From positions 17,100,161 through 17,164,160 of the forward strand of contig JAKCOZ010000021.1 of the NCBI GenBank assembly GCA_022605955.1: a stretch of DNA of 64,000 bases, given 5' to 3'. The notes beneath the pieces are model-generated. The model was given only the letters and a program-made list of their open reading frames with translations, was not told where the DNA came from and made no database searches. Below are positions 1 through 10,363 of this stretch, piece after piece; position 1 is the first letter of the stretch, and the number at the start of each line of letters is the position of its first letter. The DNA comes from Rallus limicola. Lineage: Eukaryota; Chordata; Aves; Gruiformes; Rallidae. The translations under genes and the position numbers were made by a program.

Positions 1-1357
1 AGTCTTAACTGTGTTCCTGAGGGTTGGGAAGCCCTGGTCCCACCAAAGCACCTAATTGGACATGCCTCAGGAGTTAAGCCCAGCCGCCCCCAGCCACCCA
101 GAGCAATCTGAGGTGGGTTGGAACGCAAGGGGGTTTAACCTCTGCCAAATTAGTCTACCTGGTGGTGGATTGTGACAGCCATCTGCCTCGGGATCGTAGG
201 GCTTGCCGTGCGCCGTCTTGGACTGATGGCCCATTGCAGTTGCTGCAGCTTGGCTGGCTCTGATTTAGGTGGGTGTCAGCCGGTGTAGCCAGGGTGGTGG
301 GCAGTAAGCATGGCTAACTGTGTGTGTGTGAAATGTTTTTTTTCCAAAGCTAAGAGCTGAGACGTGAGTAAACCTTCTACAACAAACGCAGCCAGGGGAT
401 TTTCAGTTGATCTTCTGCTGGCCCAGTAGTTTCTTTGTCTCCTGCTGCTGGCTGCACTGAGAGTTGACTGTTGTGACTGCACGCCTCTGCCCGCCATGGG
501 ATGGCAGCGGGGAGAGTTGCTTAAGTGCCCTGACCTTTCCGTGCCCCGCGCTAAACAGCACCATAAGCTCTGGAACTGTGCAGCGACCAGATGGCATCTG
601 GGGGACTTGCCTCGGCGTGGCCACCCCTATGTGACGGAGCTAAGGCGAACTATTGGTCAAGGTAAGGAGAATGGAGGGTGGGGAATGGGTTTTGGCAGTT
701 CCTTGTCCTGTGACTTTGGCTTTTGCTTTGGCAGGCTATGCGGGCAGCATTGGTTGGACACTGCGACCTGTGCGAGCGCATCGAGAAGGTGAAGCCATCA
801 TCTCTGTATCAGGCTAGTCATGCAGCTTGTGCGTTTGTGTTGGGTTTGTCTCACGTGGTGTGCCTGGGTGTTTTGGTGGTGGAAAGTGTAGCGTGCTGTC
901 CTTAGTTTTGTTGCAAGGCAGGGGATTTTGGAAATCGGCTCTTGGAATTCATTCTAATACGCAGTGGGGACCTGGTTATGAATCTGTATAGGTGTGTGAG
1001 GTAACCTCATGCATCTGTATCATTGGAGCGAGTAGAACGCAGAAGAACTGGCACGTAAGTGGGTGCGTCTGCAGCGGATCGGTCGTCCCCTGTGCACCCA
1101 GCGCTGAACCGTAAAAATGAGCAACAAATGGAATTCCCCACCTGATGTGCAGTCGCTTCGGAGTGATCCGGGCTGCAGCTGTGTACTGGTAGGTATGGCA
1201 GTCGCAGTCATTCGCACGATTGCTGTCAAGCTTGTGCTTGCGCTCTCCCTTGCTCTCAAGCACGCTCTCTTTTCCACACTTTTCTCTTTCGGTCTCCCAT
1301 TCTCTTGCCTGCTGCTTGTAGGCCCTATACAGCGACTGGAACCCTGACGCTGTTCTG
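1..1357 (+). repeat. Satellite monomer 1, near-copy of monomer R3
   Basis: This 1,357-bp monomer carries the 31-bp insertion near 991-1021. It is almost the same as the monomer at 45404-46761. Comparing the two by eye I find only a handful of differences, for example G/A in the intron-like module, A/T in the hairpin stem near 307, and one extra T in a T-run. The hairpin stem is mutated here (CAGTAAGC rather than CAGTTAGC). Confidence 0.85.
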
Positions 1358-2397
1358 AGTCTTAACTGTGTTCCTGAGGGTTGGCAAGCCCTGGTCCCAC
1401 CAAAGCACCTAATTGGACATGCCTCAGGAGTTAAGCCCAGCCGCCCCCAGCCACCCAGAGCAATCTGAGGTGGGTTGGAACGCAAGGGGGTTTAACCTCT
1501 GCCAAATTAGTCTACCTGGTGGTGGATTGTGACAGCCATCTGCCTCGGGATCGTAGGGCTTGCCGTGCGCCGTCTTGGACTGATGGCCCATTGCAGTTGC
1601 TGCAGCTCTCCGTGCCCCGCGCTATACAGCAACATAAGCTCTGGAACTGTGCAGCGACGAGATGGCATCCGGGGGACTTGCCTCGGCGTGGCCACCCCTA
1701 TGTGACGGACCTAAGGCGAACTATTGGTCAAGGTAAAGAGAATGGAGGGTGGGGAATGGGTTTTGCCAGTTCCTTGTCCTGTGACTCTGGCTTTTGCTTT
1801 GGCAGGCTATGCGGGCAGCATCGGTGGGACACTGCGACCTGTGCGAGCGCACCGAGAAGGTGAAGCCATCGTCTCTGTATCAGGCTAGTCATGCAGCTTG
1901 TGCAATTGTGTTGGGTTTGTCTCACGTGGTGTGCCTGGGTGTTTTGGTGGTGGAAAGTGTAGCGTGCTGTCCTTAGTTTTGTTGCAAGGCAGGGTATTTT
2001 GGAAATCAGCTCTTGGAATTCATTCTAATACGCAGTGGGGACCGGGTAATGAATCTGTATCATTGGAGAGAGTAGAACGCAGAAGAACTGGCACGTAAGT
2101 GGGTGCGTCTGCAGCGGATCGGTCGTCCCCTGTGCACCCAGCGCTGAAGCGTGACAACTAGCAAGAAATGGAATTCCCCACCTGATGTGCAGTCACTTCG
2201 ACTGATGGCAGGCTGCAGCTGTGTGATGGAAGGTATGGCAGTCGCAGTCATTCGCACGCTTGCTGTCAAGCGTGTGGTTGCGGTCTCCCTTGCTCTCAAG
2301 CACGCTCTCTTTTCCACACTTTTCTCTTTCGGTCCCCCATTCTCTTGCCCGCTGCTAGTTGGCCCAATACAGCGACTGGAACCCTGACGCTGCTCTG
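1358..2397 (+). repeat. Short (1,040-bp) satellite monomer variant
   Basis: This monomer lacks 289 bp relative to the standard unit. The sequence passes directly from the GTTGCTGCAG block to CTCTCCGTGCCCCGCG near 1605-1610. The TG run, the hairpin and the Kozak-like ATG are therefore missing. The same junction occurs in the monomers at 25081-26120 and 46762-47833, so one deletion event was later copied to three places. Confidence 0.9.
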
Positions 2398-3725
2398 AGT
2401 CTTAACTGTGTTCCTGAGGGTTGGCAAGCCCTGGTCCCACCAAAGCACCTAATTGGACATGCCTCAGGAGTTAAGCCCAGCCGCCCCCAGCCACCCAGAG
2501 CAATCTGAGGTGGGTTGGAACGCAAGGGGGTTTAACCTCTGCCAAATTAGTCTACCTGGTGGTGGATTGCGACAGCCATCTGCCTCGGGATCGTGGGGCT
2601 TGCCGTGCGCCATCTTGGACTGATGGCCCATTGCAGTTGCTGCAGCTTGGCTGGCTCTTCTTTAGGTGTGTGTCAGCCGGTGTAGCCAGGGTTGTGGGCA
2701 GTTAGCATGGCTAACTGTGTGTGTGTGTGAAATGTTTTTTTTCCAAAGCTAAGAGCTGAGACGTGAGTAAACCTTCTACAACAAATGCAGCCAGGGGATT
2801 TTCAGTTGATCTTCTGCTGGCCCAGTAGTTTCTTTGTCTCCTGCTGCTGGCTGCACTGAGAGTTGACTGTTGTGACTGCACGCCTCTGCCCGCCATGGGA
2901 TGGCAGCGGGGAGAGTTGCTTAAGTGCCCTGACCTCTCCGTGCCCCGCGCGAAAAAGCAGCATAAGCTCTGGAACTGTGCAGCGACGAGATGGCATCCGG
3001 GGGACTTGCCTCGGCGTGGCCACCCCTATGTGACGGAGCTAAGGCGAACTATTGGTCAAGGTAGGAGAATGGAGGGTGGGGAATGGGTTTTGGCAGTTCC
3101 TTGTCCTGTGACTTTGGCTTTTGCTTTGGCAGGCTATGCGGGCAGCATCGGTGGGACACTGCGACCTGTGCGAGCGCATCGAGAAGGTGAAGCCATCGTC
3201 TCTGTATCAGGCTAGTCATGCAGCTTGTGCGTTTGTGTTGGGCTTGTCTCACGTGGTGTGCCTGGGTGTTTTGGTGGTGGAAAGTGTAGCGTGCTGTCCT
3301 TAGTTTTGTTGCAAGGCAGGGGATTTTGGAAATCAGCTCTTGGAATTCATTCTAATACGCAGTGGGGACCGGGTTATGAATCTGTATCATTGGAGAGAGT
3401 AGAACGCAGAAGAACTGGCACGTAAGTGGGTGCGTCTGCAGCGGATGGGTCGTCCCCTGTGCACCCAGCGCTGAACCGTGACAACTAGCAACAAATGGAA
3501 TTCCCCACCTGATGTGCAGTCGCTTCGGACTGATGGCAGGCTGCAGCTGTGTGCTGGTAGGTCTGGCAGTCGCAGTCATTCGCACGCTTGCTGTCAAGCG
3601 TGTGGTTGCGCTCTCCCTTGCTCTCAAGCACGCTGTCTTTTCCACACTTTTCTCTTTCGGTCCCCCATTCTCTTGCCTGCTGCTAGTTGGCCCAATACAG
3701 CGACTGGAACCCTGACGCTGTTCTG

Positions 3726-5084
3726 AGTCTTAACTGTGTTCCTGAGGGTTGGGAAGCCCTGGTCCCACCAAAGCACCTAATTGGACATGCCTCAGGAGTT
3801 AAGCCCAGCCGCCCCCAGCCACCCAGAGCAATCTGAGGTGGGTTGGAACGCAAGGGGGTTTAACCTCTGCCAAATTAGTCTACCTGGTGGTGGATTGTGA
3901 CAGCCATCTGCCTCGGGATCGTGGGGCTTGCCGTGCGCCATCTTGGACTGATGGCCCATTGCAGTTGCTGCAGCTTGGCTGGCTCTGATTTACGTGTGTG
4001 TCAGCCGGTGTAGCCAGGGTGTTGGGCAGTTAGCATGGCTAACTGTGTGTGTGTGTGAAATGTTTTTATTCCAAACCTAAGAGCTGAGACTTGAGTAAAC
4101 CTTCTACAACAAATGCAGCCAGGGGATTTTCAGTTGATCTTCTGCTGGCCCAGTAGTTTCTTTGTCTCCTGCTGCTGGCTGCACTGAGAGTTGACTGTTG
4201 TGACTGCACGCCTCTGCCCGCCATGGGATGGCAGCGGGGAGAGTTGCTTAAGTGCCCTGACCTCTCTGTGCCCCGCGCTAAAAAGCAGCATAAGCTCTGG
4301 AACTGTGCAGCGACGAGATGGCATCCGGGGGACTTGCCTCGGCGTGGCCACCCCTATGTGACGGAGCTAAGGCGAACTATTGGTCAAGGTAAGAGAATGG
4401 AGGGTGGGGAATGGGTTTTGGCAGTTCCTTGTCCTGTGACTTTGGCTTTTGCTTTGGCAGGCTATGCGGGCAGCATCGGTGGGACACTGCGACCGGTCCG
4501 AGAGTATCGAGAAGGTGAAGCCATCATCTCTGTATCAGGCTAGTCATGCAGCTTGTGCGTTTGTGTTGGGCTTGTCTCACGTGGTGTGCCTGGGTGTTTT
4601 GGTGGTGGAAAGTGTAGCGTGCTGTCCTTAGTTTTGTTGCAAGGCAGGGGATTTTGGAAATCAGCTCTTGGAATTCATTCTAATATGCAGTGGGGACCGG
4701 GTTATGAATCTGTATAGGTGTGTGAGGTAACCTCATGAATCTGTATCTTTGGAGAGAGTAGAACGCAGAAGAACTGGCACGTAAGTGGGTGCGTCTGCAG
4801 CGGATCGGTCGTCCCCTGTGCACCCAGTGCTGAACCGTGACAACTAGAAACAAATGGAATTCCCCACCTGATGTGCAGTCGCCTCGGACTGATGGCAGGC
4901 TGCAGCTGTGTGATGGTAGGTATGGCAGTCTCAGTCATTCGCACGCTTGCTGTCAAGCGTGTGGTTGCGCTCTCCCTTGCTCTCAAGCACGGTGTCGTTT
5001 CCACACTTTTCTCTTTCGGTCCCCCATTCTCTTGCCAGCTGCTTGTTGGCCCAATACAGCGACTGGAACCCTGACGCTGTTCTG
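3726..5084 (+). repeat. 1,359-bp monomer with 31-bp insertion
   Basis: Standard monomer plus about 31 bp at 4713-4743. The extra segment contains the 11-bp palindrome GAGGTAACCTC and lies between two copies of ATCTGTAT. Other monomers with this segment are those starting at 1, 19703, 23721, 45404 and 46762. Confidence 0.88.
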
Positions 5085-8000
5085 AGTCTTAACTGTGTTC
5101 CTGAGGGTTGGGAAGCCCTGGTCCCACCAAAGCACCTAATTGGACATGCCTCAGGAGTTAAGCCCAGCCGCCCCCAGCCACCCAGAGCAATCTGAGGTGG
5201 GTTGGAACGCAAGGGGGTTTAACCTCTGCCAAATTAGTCTACCTGGTGGTGGATTGTGACAGCCATCTGCCTTGGGATCGTAGGGCTTGCCGTGCGCCGT
5301 CTTGGACTGATGGCCCATTGCAGTTTTGGCAGCTTGGCTGGCTCTGGTTTAGGTGTGTGTCAGCCGGTGTAGCCAGGGTGGTGGGCAGTTAGCATGGCTA
5401 ACTGTGTGTGTGTGTGAAATGTTTTTATTCCAAACCTAAGACCTTAGACTTGAGTAAACCTTCTACAACAAACGCAGCCAGGGGATTTTCAGTTGATCTT
5501 CTGCTGGCCCAGGAGTTTCTTTGTCTCCTGCTGCTGGCTGCACTGAGAGTTGACTGTTGTGACTGCACGCCTTTGCCCGCCATGGGATGGCAGCGGGGAG
5601 AGTTGCTTGAGTGCCCTGACCTCTCCGTGCTCCGCGCTAAACAGCAGCATAAGCTCTGGAACTGTGCAGTGAGGAGATGGCATCGGGGGGACTTGCCTCG
5701 GCGTGGCCACCCCTATGTGACGGAGCTAAGGCGAACTATTGGTCAAGGTAAGAGAATGGAGGGTGGGGAATGGGTTTTGGCAGTTCCTTGTCCTGTGACT
5801 TTGGCTTTTGCTTTGGCAGGCTATGCGGGCAGCATCGGTGGGACACTGCGACCGGTGCGAGCGCGTCGAGAAGGTGAAGCCATCGTCTTTGTATCAGGCT
5901 AGTCATGCAGCTTGTGCGTTTGTGATGGGCTTGTCTCACGTGGTGTGCCTGGGTGTTTTGGTGTTGGAAAGTGTAGCGTGCTGTCCTTAGTTTTGTTGCA
6001 AGGCAGGGGATTTTGGAAATCAGCTCTTGGAATTCATTCTAATACGCAGTGGGGACGGGGTTATGAATCTGTATCTTTGGAGAGAGTAGAACGCAGCAGA
6101 ACTGGCACGTAAGTGGGTGCGTCTGCAGCGGATCGGTCGTCCCTTGTGCACCCAGCGCTGAACCGTGACAACGAGCAACAAATGGAATCCCCCACCTGAT
6201 GTGCAGTCGCTTTGGACTGATGGCAGGCTGCAGCTGTGTGATGGTAGGTATGGCAGTCTCAGTCATTTGCACGCTTGCTGTCAAGCGTGTGGTTGCGCTC
6301 TCCCTTGCTGTCAAGCACGCTCTCTTTTCCACACTTTTCTCTTTCGGTCCCCCATTCTCCTGCCCGCTGCTTGTAGGCCCAATACAGCGACTGGAACCCT
6401 GACGCTGTTCTGAGTCTTAACTGTGTTCCTGAAGGGTCTGGAAGCCCTGGTCCCACCAAAGCACCTAATTGGACATGCCTCAGGAGTTAAGCCCAGCCGC
6501 CCCCAGCCACCCAGAGCAATCTGAGGTGGGTTGGAACGCAAGGGGGTTTAACCTCTGCCAAATTAGTCTACCTGGTGGTGGATTGTGACAGCCATCTGCC
6601 TTGGGATCGTAGGGCTTGCCGTGCGCCGTCTTGGACTGATGGCCCATTGCAGTTTTGGCAGCTTGGCTGGCTCTGGTTTAGGTGTGTGTCAGCCGGTGTA
6701 GCCAGGGTGGTGGGCAGTTAGCATGGCTAACTGTGTGTGTGTGTGAAATGTTTTTATTCCAAACCTAAGACCTTAGACTTGAGTAAACCTTCTACAACAA
6801 ACGCAGCCAGGGGATTTTCAGTTGATCTTCTGCTGGCCCAGGAGTTTCTTTGTCTCCTGGTGCTGGCTGCACTGAGAGATGACTGTTGTGACTGCACGCC
6901 TCTGCCCGCCATGGGATGGCAGCGGGGAGAGTTGCTTGAGTGCCCTGACCTCTCCGTGCCCCGCGCTAAACAGCAGCATAAGCTCTGGAACTGTGCAGCG
7001 AGGAGATGGCATCGGGGGGACTTGCCTCGGTGTGGCCACCCCTATGTGACGGAGCTAAGGTGAACTATTGGTCAAGGTAAGAGAATGGAGGGTGGGGAAT
7101 GGGTTTTGGCAGTTCCTTGTCCTGTGACTTTGGCTTTTGCTTTGGCAGGCTATGCGGGCAGCATCGGTGGGACACTGCGACCGGTGCGAGCGCGTCGAGA
7201 AGGTGAAGCCATCGTCTCTGTATCAGGCTAGTCATGCAGCTTGTGCGTTTGTGTTGGGCTTGTCTCACGTGGTGTGCCTGGGTGTTTTGGTGGTGGAAAG
7301 TGTAGCGTGCTGTCCTTAGTTTTGTTGCAAGGCAGGGGATTTTGGAAATCAGCTCTTGGAATTCATTCTAATACGCAGTGGGGACGGGGTTATGAATCTC
7401 TATCATTGGAGAGAGTAGAACGCAGCAGAACTGGCACGTAAGTGGGTGCGTCTGCAGCGGATCGGTCGTCCTTTGTGCACCCAGCGCTGAACCGTGACAA
7501 TGAGCAACAAATGGAATCCCCCACCTGATGTGCAGTCGCTTCGGACTGATGGCAGGCTGCAGCTGTGAGATGGTAGGTATGGCAGTCTCAGTCATTCGCA
7601 CGCTTGCTGTCAAGCGTGTGGTTGCGCTCTCCCTTGCTGTCAAGCACGCTCTCTTTTCCACACTTTTCTCTTTCGGTCCCCCATTCTCCTGCCCGCTGCT
7701 TGTAGGCCCAATACAGCGACTGGAACCCTGATGCTGTTCTGAGTCTTAACTGTGTTCCTGAAGGGTCTGGAAGCCCTGGTCCCACCAAAGCACCTAATTG
7801 GACATGCCTCAGGAGTTAAGCCCAGCCGCCCCCAGCCACCCAGAGCAATCTGAGGTGGGTTGGAACGCAAGGGGGTTTAACCTCTGCCAAATTAGTCTAC
7901 CTGGTGGTGGATTGTGACAGCCATCTGCCTTGGGATCGTAGGGCTTGCCGTGCGCCGTCTTGGACTGATGGCCCATTGCAGTTTTGGCAGCTTGGCTGGC

Positions 8001-9372
8001 TCTGGTTTAGGTGTGTGTCAGCCGGTGTAGCCAGGGTGGTGGGCAGTTAGCATGGCTAACTGTGTGTGTGTGTGAAATGTTTTTATTCCAAACCTAAGAC
8101 CTTAGACTTTAGTAAACCTTCTACAACAAACGCAGCCAGGGGATTTTCAGTTGATCTTCTGCTGGCCCAGGAGTTTCTTTGTCTCCTGGTGCTGGCTGCA
8201 CTGAGAGTTGACTGTTGTGACTGCACGCCTCTGCCCGCCATGGGATGGCAGCGGGGAGAGTTGCTTGAGTGCCCTGTCCTCTCCGTGCCCCGCGCTAAAC
8301 AGCAGCATAAGCTCTGGAACTGTGCAGCGAGGAGATGGCATCGGGGGGACTTGCCTCGGCGTGGCCACCCCTATGTGACGGAGCTAAGGCGAACTATTGG
8401 TCAAGGTAAGAGAATGGAGGGTGGGGAATGGGTTTTGGCAGTTCCTTGTCCTGTGACTTTGGCTTTTGCTTTGGCAGGCTATGCGGGCAGCATCGGTGGG
8501 ACACTGCGACCGGTGCGAGCGCGTCGAGAAGGTGAAGCCATCGTCTCTGTATCAGGCTAGTCATGCAGCTTGTGCGTTTGTGTTGGGCTTGTCTCACGTG
8601 GTGTGCCTGGGTGTTTTGGTGGTGGAAAGTGTAGCGTGCTGTCCTTAGTTTTCTTGCAAGGCAGGGGATTTTGGACATCAGCTCTTGGAATTCATTCTAA
8701 TACGCAGTGGGGACCGGGTTATGAATCTCTATCATTGGAGAGACTAGAACGCAGAAGAACTGGCACGTAAGTGGGTGCGTCTGCAGCGGATCGGTCGTCC
8801 CTTGTGCATCCAGCGCTGAACCGTGACAACGAGCAACAAATGGAATCCCCCACCTGATGTGCAGTCGCTTCGGACTGATGGCAGGCTGCAGCTGTGAGAT
8901 GGTAGGTATGGCAGTCTCAGTCATTCTCACGCTTGCTGTCAAGCGTGTGGTTGCGCTCTCCCTTGCTGTCAAGCACGCTCTCTTTTCCACACTTTTCTCT
9001 TTCGGTCCCCCATTCTCCTGCCCGCTGCTTGTAGGCCCAATACAGCGACTGGAACCCTGACGCTGTTCTGAGTCTTAACTGTGTTCCTGAAGGGTCTGGA
9101 AGCCCTGGTCCCACCAAAGCACCTAATTGGACATGCCTCAGGAGTTAAGCCCAGCCGCCCCCAGCCACCCAGAGCAATCTGAGGTGGGTTGGAACGCAAG
9201 GGGGTTTAACCTCTGCCAAATTAGTCTACCTGGTGGTGGATTGTGACAGCCATCTGCCTTGGGATCGTAGGGCTTGCCGTGCGCCGTCTTGGACTGATGG
9301 CCCATTGCAGTTTTGGCAGCTTGGCTGGCTCTGGTTTAGGTGTGTGTCAGCCGGTGTAGCCAGGGTGGTGGG

Positions 9373-9391
9373 CAGTTAGCATGGCTAACTG
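9373..9391. repeat. Per-monomer hairpin next to a TG run (representative copy)
   Basis: CAGTTAGC - ATG - GCTAACTG forms perfect 8-bp arms around a 3-nt loop. It is followed at once by an alternating TG run of about seven dinucleotides (9391-9403). The pair recurs in most full-length monomers and is removed from the 1,040-bp variants. It could form a cruciform or hairpin with an adjacent Z-prone tract; function is not known. Confidence 0.75.
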
Positions 9392-9734
9392 TGTGTGTGT
9401 GTGAAATGTTTTTATTCCAAACCTAAGACCTTAGACTTGAGTAAACCTTCTACAACAAACGCAGCCAGGGGATTTTCAGTTGATCTTCTGCTGGCCCAGG
9501 AGTTTCTTTGTCTCCTGGTGCTGGCTGCACTGAGAGTTGACTGTTGTGACTGCACGCCTTTGCCCGCCATGGGATGGCAGCGGGGAGAGTTGCTTGAGTG
9601 CCCTGACCTCTCCGTGCTCCGCGCTAAACAGCAGCATAAGCTCTGGAACTGTGCAGTGAGGAGATGGCATCGGGGGGACTTGCCTCGGCGTGGCCACCCC
9701 TATGTGACGGAGCTAAGGCGAACTATTGGTCAAG

Positions 9735-9806
9735 GTAAGAGAATGGAGGGTGGGGAATGGGTTTTGGCAGTTCCTTGTCCTGTGACTTTGGCTTTTGCTT
9801 TGGCAG
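9735..9806 (+). other. Intron-like module 1 in the satellite monomer (representative copy)
   Basis: A 72-bp segment begins GTAAGA after CAAG and ends TTTTGCTTTGGCAG before GC, with a plausible branch-point stretch (CTGTGAC) about 25 nt before the AG. Equivalent segments occur in every monomer; in some edge monomers the donor is GTAGGA, GTAAAG or GTAAGG and the length is 72-73 bp. Splice use is inferred from signal quality only. The segment has no stop in one frame, so retention would also keep that frame open. Confidence 0.4.
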
Positions 9807-10095
9807 GCTATGCGGGCAGCATCGGTGGGACACTGCGACCGGTGCGAGCGCGTCGAGAAGGTGAAGCCATCGTCTTTGTATCAGGCTAGTCATGCAGCTT
9901 GTGCGTTTGTGATGGGCTTGTCTCACGTGGTGTGCCTGGGTGTTTTGGTGGTGGAAAGTGTAGCGTGCTGTCCTTAGTTTTGTTGCAAGGCAGGGGATTT
10001 TGGAAATCAGCTCTTGGAATTCATTCTAATACGCAGTGGGGACGGGGTTATGAATCTGTATCTTTGGAGAGAGTAGAACGCAGCAGAACTGGCAC

Positions 10096-10363
10096 GTAAG
10101 TGGGTGCGTCTGCAGCGGATCGGTCGTCCCTTGTGCACCCAGCGCTGAACCGTGACAACGAGCAACAAATGGAATCCCCCACCTGATGTGCAGTCGCTTT
10201 GGACTGATGGCAGGCTGCAGCTGTGTGATGGTAGGTATGGCAGTCTCAGTCATTTGCACGCTTGCTGTCAAGCGTGTGGTTGCGCTCTCCCTTGCTGTCA
10301 AGCACGCTCTCTTTTCCACACTTTTCTCTTTCGGTCCCCCATTCTCCTGCCCGCTGCTTGTAG
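10096..10363 (+). other. Intron-like module 2 in the satellite monomer (representative copy)
   Basis: A strong donor-like GTAAGT follows GGCAC. About 268 bp further on, a long pyrimidine tract (roughly 10308-10360) ends in CTTGTAG, which resembles a strong acceptor. Modules 1 and 2 together would bound a 289-nt exon-like segment. The arrangement recurs in nearly all monomers. No transcript evidence is available here. Confidence 0.35.

Noticed and set aside
9395..9889. 164-residue frame present in many satellite monomers (and the 73-, 66-, 97- and 60-residue frames around it), with a good Kozak context (CCGCCATGGG)
   Set aside because: Differences between monomers are mostly amino-acid changing (Asp/Val, Pro/Leu, Lys/Thr, Trp/Gly, Ala/Val), start or stop changes occur freely, and several overlapping frames on both strands are equally conserved. 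This is what homogenised satellite DNA gives without coding selection.
10096..10115. GTAAGTGGGTGCGTCTGCAG read as a complete 20-bp intron
   Set aside because: Far below the minimum size for a spliceosomal intron. The GTAAGT is more plausible as a donor for the distant pyrimidine-tract acceptor.
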